Assembly: GCF_050624435.1 (NCBI RefSeq)
Contig: NC_134547.1
Coordinates: forward strand, 28,940,419 to 29,004,418
Direction: 5' to 3'
Source: Tenrec ecaudatus
Lineage: Eukaryota > Chordata > Mammalia > Afrosoricida > Tenrecidae
DNA length: 64,000 nucleotides
Shown here: piece after piece, positions 32,848 through 45,135 of the stretch
Numbering within the stretch: position 1 is the first letter of the stretch
Layout: each line of letters starts with the position of its first letter
The notes under the pieces: model-generated
The model's input: only the letters and a program-made list of their open reading frames with translations
The model's database searches: none
What the model was told of the DNA's origin: nothing
Program-made: the position numbers and the translations under genes

Positions 32848-35010
32848 GCTCTGGGGTGGTTATCATACTTGACAGCCAATGGAAAGTGTTCAAATTCTCC
32901 TACAGGCATTTTGGAAGAAAGCCTAGTGATCTACTTTCAAAAAATATCACCATTAAAACTTCTATGCTGATCCATGGCCCTGCGGGGGACAGCACTGGAG
33001 ACATAGGGTGGGAATTGCGCCCGACCTGATGCCACCACACCGAGGCAAAGCACTGGGGGAGTGCAGCGGAACAGCAAGGGAATGGAGTGGCAAGGTACCC
33101 AGGGAATGCTGAAGGTGGACTTTGGGGCCAGGGCATGGTGCCCCAACAGATTGGACTTGAAAACACCCCTAAAGGCAAACAAACGATCCTTGAACAACAA
33201 GCTTTTCTTTCTTGTTGTGTTTTGTTTTGTTATTTGTCAGTGTTTTGTTGTTGTTGTTTTGTTATATATTGTTGTTTGGTTTTTCTCTGTCTTGTTTTTG
33301 TTCATATTATTATCTTCACAGGTCTGTCTAAATAATATAGGCTGGATGAAAAAGTTGGAGGAAAAACAATGGGACTGACAGTTCTGAGGGGAAATGGGAT
33401 AAGGGGAGGTGGGGGTAAGGAAGTGGTGTTAACAAACCCAGGGACAAGGGAACAACAAGTGATCCAAATTGGTGATGAGGTGGGTGTGGCAAGACTGACA
33501 GGGCATGATCAAGGGTAATGTAACCAAGAGGAACTGCTGAAACCCAGGTGGGGATGGAACATGATAGTGGGACAGGAGGAAAGTCAAGGGAAATAGAGGA
33601 AAGAGCTGGGAGGCAAAGGGCATATGCAAATATATATATATGAGGATGGGGAAATAGATCTATGTGCCTATATTTATAGGTTAATATTAAGGTGGCGGAA
33701 GGACATTGGGTCTCTACTCAAGTACTGTCTTAATGCAAGAATACTTTCTTCTATTAAATTGGAATTCTGTGATGCTCACTCTCCCGACACAACTGCTGAA
33801 GACAAAGTGGGTGAATAAACAAATATGGTGAAGAAAGCTGATGGTGTCCAGATATCAAAAGATATAGCGTCTGGGGTCTTAAAGGCTTGAAGGTAAATAA
33901 GCGGCCATCTAGCTCAGAAGCAACAAAGCCCACATGGAAGAACACACCAGCCTGTGTGATCACGTGGTTCCAAAGGGATCAGTTATCAGGCATCAAAGAA
34001 CAAAAAATTATATCATTGAGTGCACACCTCCATGATATGATCACTGAGGACAAACGGGTGCATAGCAAATGTGGTGAAGAACGCTGATGGTGCCCAGCTA
34101 TCAAAAGAGATAGCATCTGGGGTCTTAAAGGCTTGAAGGTAAACAAACGGACATCTAGCTCAGAAGCAACAAAGCCCACATGGAAGAAGCACACCAGCCT
34201 GGGCGATCACAAGGTGTCAAAGGGATCAGGTATAAGGCATCCTCAGAACAAAAAATCTTACCATAGTGAATGAAGGGGGAAAGTGCAGAGTGGAGACCCG
34301 AAGCCCATTTGTCGGCCATTGGAGAGGGGTCTAGGAGAGGAGATGAGTCAGTCAGGGTGTGATGCGGCACCGATGAAGAATACAGCTTTCCTCTAGTTCC
34401 TTAATGCTTCCTCCCCCCTCCAACCCCCACCCCCTATCATGATCCAAATTCTACCTTGCAAGTCTGGATAGACCAGAGGATATACACTGGTGAAGCTAAG
34501 AGCTGGAGGCACAGGGAATCCAGGGAGGATGATACCTTCAGGACCAGGGGTGTGAGTGGTGATACTGGGAGGGTAGAGGGAGACGGGGTTGGAAAGAGGG
34601 CACTGATTAGAAGGATCTACATGTGACCTCCTCCCTGGGGGACGGACAACAGAAAAGGGGGTGAAGGGAGACGTCGGACAGGGCAAGATATGACAAAATA
34701 ATAATTTATAAATTATCAAGGGCTCATGAGGGAGGGGGGAGCAGGAGGGAGTGGGGAAAAAAGAGGACCTGGTGCAAAGGGCTTAAGTGGAGAGCAAATG
34801 CTTTGAAAATGATGAGGGCAATGAATGTATAGATGTGATTTACACAATTGATGTATGTATGGATTGTAATAAGAGTTGTATGAACCCTAATAAAACGTTT
34901 TAAAAAATAAAACTTCTATGTAGCACAGTTCCATAGACTCCTGTGGGACCATCTTGAGTTAGTATTTCTCAACAGCCACTTTTTTAGTTGTAATAAATGG
35001 GATGAGAACC
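32848..35010 (+). repeat. AfroSINE variant split by an L1 insertion
   Basis: The left part (32848-32966) has GGGGCTCTGGGGTGGTTATC and AAGAAAGCCTAGTGATCTAC. The right part (34908-35010) has GTAGCACAGTTCCATAGACT and continues the tail. The L1 at 32967-34907 separates them, with the SINE sequence TAAAACTTCTATG duplicated on both sides. Confidence 0.75.
32967..34907 (+). mobile_element. 5'-truncated L1 (3' UTR only), 13-bp target duplication
   Basis: The target duplication TAAAACTTCTATG is present at 32954-32966 and 34908-34920. The insert holds the T-rich GTT tract (33205-33300), a G-rich purine tract (about 33385-33420) and two tandem copies of the roughly 250-bp unit (from about 33772 and 34023). 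It ends AACCCTAATAAAACGTTT. No ORF2 coding sequence is present. Confidence 0.9.
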
Positions 35011-36020
35011 TATGTCAGATGACTTAATAGTTAGAATTTCATCTTGTTAAGATAGCAATACTAGAGACTTCCGGGAAGATGGTGACTGAGTAATACATAC
35101 CAGAGGGACTCCACTGAAATCTGCCCAGGGAAGTTACTAAGAGGGAAACTCAACACTGCTGGATCACTGAGGAGCTTCATAAAGATGAGTATGCACAGAT
35201 CCACAAGGTTTTGAGGGAATGGGGGGTTTTGGCTTTCCACAGTAGAGGCCAGCTAGGGCTTGACCTTAGCCCCACCACTATCTTGGCTGGAGCCAGGATC
35301 ATTTGGAGCTGGCACAGGAGCATAATCTCAGTTTGCTGCCACCTCAGGGCAGGGATTGAGCCCTTGCAGCCCCACAGGCAGGTATCTGGGTTCAGTTACA
35401 TTGTTACTTTTGCTTCCTTCTCTACACTCTATCTCCCACAATCTCATCAGACTTAGTTTTTCCCCCTCTTTGTCACTTCTCTGTTCTCTCACACACCACT
35501 GCCCACCTCCTTACTCTAGGACATTTATGCCTGTCACCCAACCAGTTAGGTGAGCACCACCCTGTGCAGCATAGGCCGAGGCTGGAGAAAGCCTGGATGA
35601 CCTCCACCAGGGGATACTCCTCCCAACCTCATACCAGGGAATTCCTGCCTGTGTGGCTGGGGGAGTTCCCATTATACATATGTGGGCCCAAGTGACTGAG
35701 GGAACTTCATGCCTCCTACCTTAGTGCCTCACATGGCCCAAGGGTGCTTGCCAAAAACTCGCCAATGTTCCAAGATGCTGCAGGAACCTCTGCCCATCTC
35801 CACAGTGATATACCTGTCCAGGGCAATTCCATCCACCATTCTCAGTGTTCTACACAAAAGCAGGCAACCCACCAGCATTCTGGGGCATTCCCCTTGAGAG
35901 TGAAGCCACAGGAGGATAAAGGGGTAAATTAATTCCATAGTGAAATTAGCTCTAGGCAGTTTGAAGAAGCATTCTTATGAATCTCCCAGAGACAGACATT
36001 GCTCTTCTACTTCCTGGAAA

Positions 36021-36912
36021 ATGGCGCCTGGCTCCTCTAAAATAATGCAACGCAAAGAGCAATCAGCCCCAACGACCTCAACGAAAAAGCAGGAGAAACA
36101 AAAGGCAATGACAGAAAATGTCCTGGACCTAATGCCCTGCATAGAAGAAGCAGACATTGATCTGCCATAGAAAGAAATTTTCAAAATCCTGCTTGGAGTC
36201 ATACAGGATATAATGGAAACAATGTAGAAAAAGGGTGAAATGATAGAGGAGATAAAGTCCATAAACCAAAGGAAAATACAAGAACTTAGGGAGGAGATAA
36301 CAGAAACCAGTAGCAGACTCATGGACCTCAATAATTGACTGGCGGAAGCAGAGAACTATACCAGTGACTTGGAGGACAGCCAAGCAGACTTTAAAAAAAC
36401 ACGAGCAATAATCTAACAAGGGGAGGGTGTGGGGGAAAAAAATCTAACAAGATCATCAGAGAAGCATAAGAAAACTTAAAAGCTGTATCTGATGCTATGA
36501 GGAGGCCCAACACCAGAATAATTGGATCACCGGAATAAGACACAACAAAGAAGTCATATGCAACAATTGTGTGAGAATTCTTGGAGGAAAACTTCCCCAG
36601 CGTAATGAATGAAAACCAGGCCACCATTCAGGAGGCTGAAAGAACACCAGCTAGACTGAATTCCAATAAGAAGTCAGCAGGCACATAATAGTTAAACTAT
36701 TCAACTTTGAGGAAAAGGAGAGAATCATGATAGCAGCTAGGGAAAAACAAGCAATCACATATAAAGTTTCCCAAAAAAGAATATGCTCAGACCTATCAAC
36801 AGAAACTATGAGGAGGAGGAGAAAGTGGAGTAACATATTGCAAAAATTGAAGGAAAACAATGCAAACCCAAGAATGCTCTACCCAGCCAAATTATCGATC
36901 AAGATAGATTGA
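36021..36912 (+). pseudogene. L1 ORF1 relic
   Basis: ATG at 36021 starts MAPGSSKIMQRKEQSAPTTS. The first stop is at 36168-36170. Beyond it, a charged coiled-coil segment with EMIEEIKSINQRKIQELREE is visible. An RRM-like part follows with RRPNTRIIGSPE, then the C-terminal domain (REKQAITYKVSQKRI to LYPAKLSIKID). ORF1 protein is the RNA-binding chaperone of the L1 particle. At least four in-frame stops or shifts make this copy dead. Confidence 0.85.
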
Positions 36913-37196
36913 GAAGTAAGACTCTTCCCAGACAAGGAAAAACTCAAAGATTATATTAAAAGAGACCCGCCCTAAAAAAAATCCTTGCTGATCCAGTATG
37001 GGCAGAAGAACAACACTCACCAAGCATAAATAAGAGACCACCAGAACCTCACCCAGGGGACAACAAAGAGAAAACAGACCCCAGATAGCATTGGCTTAGG
37101 GATGGAAAGAAGTCAAGAATAATCCACACACACATACATGCACAACATATTCATAAGAAATGAATGTAGGAAAACACCCAACACAAAAGGCATAAG

Positions 37197-40100
37197 ATGC
37201 CATCACAGAGTCCACAGATGGAGATAATAATCCTGAATATCAATGGACTAAACTCATGTATTAAAACACTGAGGATAGCAGACTGGCTTAGAAAACACAA
37301 CCCATCAATCTGCTGCCTACAGGAGACACATCTCCAAGCTACAGACAAAAATAGGCTGAGAATCAAAGGCTGGAGAAAGGCATACCAAGCAAACAGCAAT
37401 TCAAAAGCGCAGGGGTTGCAATCCTAATCTTGGATAAAATTGACCTCAAATTGAAAACCATAAAAAGAGATTAGGAGGGACATTATACAATGCTCAAGGT
37501 AACGGTAGACAAGGAACCATTAAATATTGTAAACATATATTCCCCAAATGAAAGACCTGCTGAAAACGTCAACCAAGCACTTCAAAAGATGAAAAAGAAA
37601 TCACAGCCTCAACATTTATAGTGGGTTATTTCAATACACTGCTCTCTGAGAAAAATAGATCACAAGGAAAGAAATTCAAAAGGAGGCAAGAGATATAAAC
37701 ATTACAATTAGACAATTTAAGCTGATAGCTATTACAGAGCTTTTCATCCAAATACAAAAATAAATTAACATTCTTTTCAAGCCCACATGTCACATATTTG
37801 AAGATAGATCACATGCTGGAGCATAAGGTGAATCTACATAAATTTAAGCACATTGATATCATACAGACCTCTCTCTCTGACCACTATGCCATAAGGCTGG
37901 AAATCAACAAAAGGAAGACAAAGAAAACAAAAGCAAATAATTGCAGGATGAATAGATCTCTATTGCAAAAGGAGTGTGTACTGGCACAGATCAGAGATGA
38001 AATTATGAAATTTCTAGAAACCAACGAGAACGAGTACACGACAAACCAAAACTTACGTGACACAGCAAAGACAGTTATCAGAGGAAGTTTCATAGTAATA
38101 CATGCACACTTCAGAAAGGAAGAGAAACTCATGATTGATATTCTGGCACAAAATTTACAACAACTAGAGCAGAGTCAGCAGGACAATCCTACTAATAGAA
38201 AAAGAAAAGAAATAATAAAATTCAGGGTTGAGATTCAGGAGGGGGAAAATAAGAAAACTATGGGGGGGAAAATAATGCTGCTAAAAGTTGGTTCTTTGAA
38301 AGGATAAACAGAATCAACAGACCACTGGTAAACCTAATCAAAGAAAAGTGGGAACAAATTTCAATAGCAAGAATAAGGGGTGAAAGAGGGGACATTAAAA
38401 CAGACCCTAATGAAATCAAAAGGATAATTGCAGAGTAGTACGAATGATTATACTACAATGAATTCAACAACTTGGAAGATGTGGATAAATTCTTGGAAAA
38501 ACAATCCCTCCCTAGACTACCCCCAAAAGGATGTCAAGAATCTCAGCAGACCCATAGCAACAGAAGAAATAGACAAGGTTATCAAGCGATTACCAACAAA
38601 AAATCCCCTGGACCAATCCTACACAAATTCTTCCAGAACATAGAAAAAGATGGCAAACTCCCAAACTCCTTCTATGAAGCTACTATAACTCTGATACCAA
38701 AAATTGGCAAGGATCCCACAAGAATTGAGAATTATAGACCAATATCCCTAATAAACATTGATGTAAAAATTTAACAAAATTCTGGCCAATAGAATACAAA
38801 AGTATATAAAACAAATAATTCACCAAGACCAAGTGGGATTCATACCAGGGACGCAGGGATGGTTCAACATACGAAATATCATTAGTATCATTCGCCACAC
38901 TGACATGAAAAATGGTAATAACCACATGATAATATTGACAGATGCAGAAATATCATTTGACAACTTCCAACACTAATTCCAGTTTAAGACACTTGACAAG
39001 ATAGGAATGGAAGGAAAATTCCTCAAGACAGTACAAGCTCTATATAAAAAACCAACAGCCAACGAGGTAGTCGATAGAAAAAAGACAAACACAATTACAC
39101 TGAAAAAGGGGACCAGACAAGGATGCCCCTTGTCCCCACTCTTACTTAACATCGTACTAGAGGTTTTAACTAACAGCATAAGGCAAAGAAAAGACATCAA
39201 AGGTATTCGTCTGGGGAAAGAAGAGGTAAAACTATCATTATTTTCAGATGATATGATTTTATAGATGGAAAATCCCAAAAGCTCTACAAGGGGAGTACTG
39301 GAAGCAATAGAGGAGTTTGGCAGAGTAGCAGGATACAAGATCAACAAACAGAATCAACTGTTATACACATCAGATAAGACCACAGAAGAGGAGATCAAAA
39401 AGGTGGTACCCTTCACAATAGCCACGCACAAATTTAAATATATAGGGATAAACCTGACTAAAAGAACAAAAGATCTGTATGAGGAAAACTACAGGACACT
39501 ATTACAAGAAACCCAGAGTGACCTCAACAAATGAAAGACTATTCCATGCTCGTGGATTGGAAGACTCAATATGATAAAGATGTCAGTTCTGCCAAAAGCA
39601 CTATATAAATTTAATACAATTCCGATACAATTACCCTCATCTTTCTTCAAAGAAATGGAGAAACTAATTACCAACTTCATATGGAGAGGGAAGAAACCCA
39701 GAATTAGCAGAGAACTCCTCAGGAAGAAGGACACCGTGGAAGGGTTTGCTTTACCTGACTTTAGCACATATTAAAAAGCCACAGTTGTCAAAACCACATG
39801 GTACTGGTATAATGACAGATACTAACACGAATGGAAAAGAACTGAAAACCCAGAAATAAAATCATCAGCATACAGACAACTGATCTTTGATAAGGGACCA
39901 AAATATTCAATGGGAAGCAGATGCCCATTTCAACAAGTGGTGCTGGAAAAAATGGTTATCTACCTGTAGAAAAAGGAAGGAAGAGCCTTATCTAACTCCT
40001 TGCACAAGAATAAACTCAAGGTGGATCATAGATCTTGAAGTAAAACCCCAAACTACTAGGGCCATTAATGAGGGAATTGGGACCAACTTCAGAACTTTGG

Positions 40101-40954
40101 GACAGGGAATATATAGGCTATCAGAAATAAGGGAGGACACAAACACAGAGGAGGCACAAATTGACAAGTAGGATATACTGAAGATAAAACACCTGTGTAC
40201 ATCGAGAGAATTCACCAAGAGAGTAATAACAGAGTCCACGGACTGGGAAAACACCTTTATCAATGACACTTCAGACAAAGGCCTTATTACAAAAATCTAC
40301 AATACTCTGCTAGCTTCCAGAAAGAAAAAAATGAATTCCCCACAGAGGAGGTGGGCAAAGGACCTAAACAGAAGTTTCACAGGGGCAGAAATCCAACTGA
40401 CTAATAAACATATGAGAAAATGTTCCCGATCTTTAGCCATAAGAGAAATGCAAATTAAAACAACAATGAGGTACCACCCAACACCCTCAAAGATAGCTCA
40501 ATTCAAAAAATCAGAAAGTAACAAGTGTTGGAGGGGCTGTGTGGAGCCAGGAACTCTCATCCACTGCTGGTGGACCTGTAGGTATATAAAGCTACTATGG
40601 AAATCGGTCTGGTGATATCTAAAACAGATGGAAATCAAGCTGCCATAAAACCCAGCAATCTCCCTACTGGGCATATACCCAGAAGAGGCAAGAAACAAAC
40701 CATGGCCAGCCATCTGCTCAAATGTTCGTCACGGCACAGTTCACAATTGCAAGGAGTTGGAAACAATCCACATTTCCATCAACTGACGAGTGGATTAAAA
40801 AACTGTGGTACATACAATGGAATATTATGCATTGCTAAAAAGCAGTGATGAACGTATGAAGCACATCACCACATGGGAAGAACTGGTGGAAATTATGCTA
40901 AGTGAAGCAAGCCAAGTAAAAAAGGACAAATACAACATGAGTCCACTGAGGTAA
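37197..40954 (+). pseudogene. L1 ORF2 relic (endonuclease and reverse transcriptase)
   Basis: The endonuclease start shows IILNINGLNS and CCLQETHL, with the Asn and Glu active-site positions. The reverse transcriptase region (about 38560-39330) shows [18 protein letters not shown] and the catalytic box as LFSDDMIL, where the position before the two Asp reads Ser. The C-terminal part (39571-40954) holds the Cys-rich segment CWRGCVEPGTLIHCWWTC and ends before TAA at 40952. Coding pieces fall in three frames, with shifts near 37430, 37780, 38460, 38780, 39790 and 40180. It is not translatable as one protein. Confidence 0.88.
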
Positions 40955-43269
40955 GCTTAAAAAAATTGCAAAGGGGGCATAAGGAAAAGGCTACTGTATA
41001 CAAACATTCCTGGGGCGAGGACCAGGTTGTATAGTAGGGACAAGACCAAATCCAGGGATTCATATGGTAGCCAACTAAAAAGGAGGGGGAAGGGAGGAAA
41101 ATTTTTTTTAATAAATGGGTAGCGGGTGAACAGGGCACTAACAAACCCAAGGGGAGGGAATTGTTTATATCTCCACAGGGAAAGAGGGACCAGACATCAA
41201 CACAGTGAGTGCTCCAAGATGCAACATGCCAGCATGGAGTAGGGAACCAATGGAGAGGTCTGAGGGGCCAGCCCCAATCTCAAGTATATGGACACCTCTC
41301 CGTCCCCCTGAAGAATGCATTTCAGAGGACAGACTGAAGCTGCAGCTCAGGGAGAAGGACGTTTCTGATCAGAGCACACAGGAGTAAATGAAGGTGGAGG
41401 AAGAGAGGGTGGAGCACATCCTGGCCCACCAAGCCCGGAGGACGATATTCCCGCTCAGAGCAGCCAATCCATAGACAAGACCATATGGTCGGCCCAACTA
41501 GGAGACAAGACATCCCTCACTGACCCATAGCCCTACGGGGAACAACACTGGAGACACAGTGTGGGAATTGTGACCAATCTTATCCCACCACACTGAGGCA
41601 AAACACTAGGATGTGCAACAGAACAGCAAGGGGAACAGAGCAACGAAGTCCCCATGGAATATCAAAAATAGACTTTGGGGGCAGAGCTTGGCACCCCATC
41701 AGACTTGACCGGGAAACACTCCTAAAGGCCAACAAACAGTTCTTGAACTATTACAGGCTTTTCTTTTTTGTTGTTGTTTTTTGTCATTGGCTTTTTGTTG
41801 TTCTTGTTGTTTTGTTTTCTTTTTTGTTTGTTTTTGTTTTGTTGCTTTGTTTTCCTCTGTCTTGTTTTTGTGCAGGTTATTTCTCCACAGGTCTGTCTAA
41901 ATAAGATAGGCTGGATGAACAATAGAGGAGAAAACAATGGGACAGATGGTTCTGGAGGGACATGGGAGAGGGGGATGGGAGGGGAAAGGAAGTGCTGTTA
42001 ACAAACCAAGGGACAAGGGAACAACAAGTAATGCAAATCCATGGTGAGGAGGGTGTAAGAGGTCTGGTAGGGTGTGATCAAGGGTAATGTAACCGAGAGG
42101 AATTACTGAAACCCAAATGAAGGCTGAACATGATAGTGGGACAAGAGGAAAGTCAAAGGAAATAGAGGAAAGAACTAGGAGGCAAAGGGCATTTATAGAG
42201 GTCTAAATAAAGGCATGTACACATGTAAATATATTTTATATGAGGATGGGGAATAGATTTATGTGCATATATTTATAGGGTTAGTATTGAGGTAGCAGAT
42301 GGACATGGGGCCTCCACTCAAGTACTCCCTCAGTGCAAGAACACTTTGTCCTATTAAACTGGCATTCCATGATGCTCACCTTCCCGACATGATCGCTAAA
42401 GACAAATGGTTGCATAAGCAAATGTGGTGAAGAAAGCTGATGGTGCCCGGCTATCAATGGATATAGCATCTGGGGTCTTAAAGACTTGAACATAAACAAG
42501 CAACCATCTAGCTCAGAAACAATGAAGCCCACATGGAAAAATCACACCAGCCTGTGTGATCATGAGGTGTCAAAGAGATCAGGTATCAGGCATCAAAGAA
42601 CAAAAAATCAAATCATTGTGAATGAAGGGGTGTGCAGATAGGGGACCCAAGACCCATCATCTGTAGGCAACTGGACATCCCCTTATGGAAGGGTCTCGGG
42701 GATGAGATGATCCAGTCAGGGACCAGTGTAGCAACGATGAAACACACAACTTTCCTCTAGTTCCTAAATGCTTCCTCCCCACCCCTACCCCACCCCAAAA
42801 TCATGATCCCAATTCTACCTTACAAATCTAGCTAGACCAGAGGATGTACACTGGTACAGATAGGAACTGGAAACACACGGAATCCAGGACAGATGATCCC
42901 TTCAGGACCAGTGCTAAGGGTGGTGATACCAGGAGAGTGCAGGGAGGGTGGGGTGGAAAGGGGGAACTGATTACAGGGATCTACATATTACCTCTCCCTG
43001 GGGATGGAAAACAGAAAAGTGGGTGAAGGGAGACATCAGACAGTGTCAGGTATGACAAAATAATAATGATTTATAAATTATCAAAGGTCCATGGGGGAGG
43101 AGGGAGCACAGAGGAGGGGAAAAATGAGCTGCTACCAAGGGCTCAAGTAGAAAGAAAATGTTTTGAGAATGATGATGGCAACAAATGTACAAATGTGCTT
43201 GACACAATGGATGTATGTATGGACTGTGATAAGAGTTGTATGAGCCCCTAATAAAATGGTTTTTTTAAA
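40955..43269 (+). other. L1 3' UTR, about 2.3 kb
   Basis: It contains, in order, a 600-bp GC-moderate block, the GTT/T-rich tract (41759-41885), a G-rich purine tract (about 41950-41990), one copy of the 250-bp unit (about 42370-42620) and a terminal block ending AATAAAATGG. Eight other places in this window carry parts of the same UTR. Confidence 0.85.
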
Positions 43270-43474
43270 AAAACCTTTTGTGCTTTTAAGGACTTTATCA
43301 AGAAAGTAAAAAAAGACAAACTATAGAATAAGCTATTAGTAAATTCTATGTCCAATAAGGGACTTGAATCTAGACTATGTATGCAAAACTATTGCAATGC
43401 CATAATAAGAAAGACTCAATTTAATAATGGGTAAATGAGCTGAATAAACATTTATCAAAAGAACATCTGCAAAT

Positions 43475-44061
43475 TGTGTTAGTCTGGGTAGACTAGAGAG
43501 ACAAATCCATGGGTACACATATGTGTATAAGAAAGAGATTTATATACAAGAGGAATTGAACATTGAGAAAAAAATCACAGCCCAGTCCAGATCAAGTCCA
43601 TAAATCTGATACTAGCCTATATTTCTGAAATCAATCTATAAATTCCTCTTCAGACTCACGAAATGCATGGAATGACACCAAATGCAGAAGATCACAGGCC
43701 AGTGGGTAGAAAGTCTTTGGATCCAGTGTTATTGGAAATATCTCAGCACTGGCAGGGGTGTCTCTGTGGCTTTTCCAGGTTCTGATGTCTGGTTCCATCC
43801 ATGTGGTTTGTCTTCAGCAATGTCTCCCAGGAAGTAGGATAGGGAGGGAGGGAGGGAGGGAGAGAGAGATAGAGAGAGAGAGAGAGAGATAGAGAGAGAG
43901 AGAGGTCTTCTGCCTCCAAGGAGGAAGTTCCAGATTTCCCAGAATTTTCAGGAGAATCCATGCCCACAGAAGTCTCATTGGCTATCTCCAGATTGACAGC
44001 CTAGACTCCACCCCTACACTCTTAATCCTTAAACTGACACCAGATTAGGTGACTACCCCAC
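43475..44061 (+). mobile_element. Solo LTR, ERVL/MaLR-like, perfect 5-bp duplication
   Basis: It begins TGTGTTAGTCTGGGTAGAC and ends GACTACCCCA, flanked by CAAAT at 43470-43474 and 44062-44066. It is 587 bp and contains an expanded GGGA/GA microsatellite at about 43838-43904. Confidence 0.92.
43838..43904 (+). repeat. GGGA and GA microsatellite
   Basis: Five GGGA-type units pass into GA repeats with scattered GATA units. It lies inside the solo LTR, where sister copies have only a short purine tract. Confidence 0.85.
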
Positions 44062-44164
44062 AAATGGTCAATAAACACTTGAAAAAAATACTCAACATAA
44101 TTAACCATCAGGGAATTATAAATAAAAGTTGCAATAAAACGACATTTCGTAGCCACTAAAACAA

Positions 44165-45135
44165 GAGTCACACTCACTTCCATCAAGTCAATTCCAACTC
44201 ATAGCATTACTATAGGATAAGGCTTACAGGCCCTTTTGAGTTTCGGAGGTTTTAAATTTTTGTTGTTGTTTCGAATCAGTTCCAACCCATACCAACCCTG
44301 TGCACAATGGAACAAAACACTGTCTGGTTCTGCATCATCCTCACAATTGTGCTTATGCCTGAAGCCACTGTTGTAGCCACTGTGTCCCTCCATCTCCTTG
44401 AGGGACTTCCTCTTTCTAAGCAGGATGTGCTTCCCCAGGGATTGGTCTTTCCTGACAACACGTCCCAAGAGCACTCTGGCTTTTAAGAGAGATTTGTCCT
44501 TTTAAGGCAGGTTTGTTTTTCTTTTTGGCACTGCATGCAACTTTGACTATTCTTTTCCAACACCACAATTCGAACGCATGGCTTCTTCGCTGGTCTTCCT
44601 TATTCAGTGTCCCACTTTCACATGCATCTGAGGTGATTGAAAGTAGCATGGCTTGGGGCAGGCACACTTTAGTTCCCAAAGTAACCTCCCAGCTTTTCAA
44701 CTCTCCAAAGAGGTCTTGTGCAGCAGATTTACCCAAAGAACGCATCATTTGATCTCTTGACTGCTGCTTCCATGAGCATTGATTGTAGATCCAAGCAAGA
44801 CAAACTCCTTGACAACTTCAACCTTTTCCCCATTGATCATGATGTCACCTATTGGTCCAGTGGTGAGGATTGTGGTCTTCTTTATATTGAGTTGTAATCC
44901 ATTCTAAAGGCTGCAGTCCTTGACCTTCATCAGCAAGTGCTTCACGTCTTTCTCACTCTCAGCAAGTAATGTTGTGTCATCTGCATATTGCAGGTTGATA
45001 AAAGCCTTCCTCCAATCCTGACGCCATTACTCACAGTAGCAGAGAATCACATCTTTCTCCTTGAGAGAGCCCACTGGGTTCAAACTGCTGATCTGGCAGT
45101 TAGAAGGCCAAAGTCACTATGCTACCAGGGTGCCT
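44165..45135 (-). repeat. AfroSINE split by an RTE/BovB-like fragment
   Basis: The tail half is at 44165-44240 (CAAGTCAATTCCAACTCATA) and the head half at about 45036-45135 (CATCTTTCTCCTTGAGAGAG, ending CTATGCTACCAGGGTGCC). Both are in the same minus orientation and fit as two ends of one SINE. Confidence 0.65.
44241..45030 (-). mobile_element. RTE/BovB-like LINE fragment with reverse-transcriptase box
   Basis: The minus strand near 44990-44940 encodes INLQYADDTTLLAESEKDVK, the YADD catalytic box of RTE-clade reverse transcriptases. Further along is FELWCWKRIVKVACS, the typical C-terminal motif. It is an internal to 3' fragment with stops. Confidence 0.82.

Larger units (their letters stand above)
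35064..43269 (+). mobile_element. Full-length but inactive L1 retrotransposon (about 8.2 kb)
   Basis: It opens GACTTCCGGGAAGATGGTGA, the usual L1 5' end, and closes with GAGCCCCTAATAAAATGG and an A/T tail. It has a 5' UTR of about 0.95 kb, an ORF1 (from 36021), an ORF2 (37197-40954) and an exceptionally long 3' UTR (40955-43269). Both ORFs carry several stops and frameshifts. It lies within older L1 sequence (35030-35063 and 43270 on). I could not define its target duplication. Confidence 0.9.
43270..44163 (+). mobile_element. Old L1 ORF2 fragment split by a solo LTR
   Basis: Left (43270-43474) and right (44067-44163) parts read as decayed L1 C-terminal sequence, for example CTTTATCAAGAAAGTAAAAA and TTAACCATCAGGGAATTATA. 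The LTR at 43475 lies between. Confidence 0.65.

Noticed and set aside
43838-43904. CRISPR-like or structured repeat
   Set aside because: Simple GGGA/GA microsatellite in a mammalian LTR; there are no spacers, and the genome is eukaryotic.
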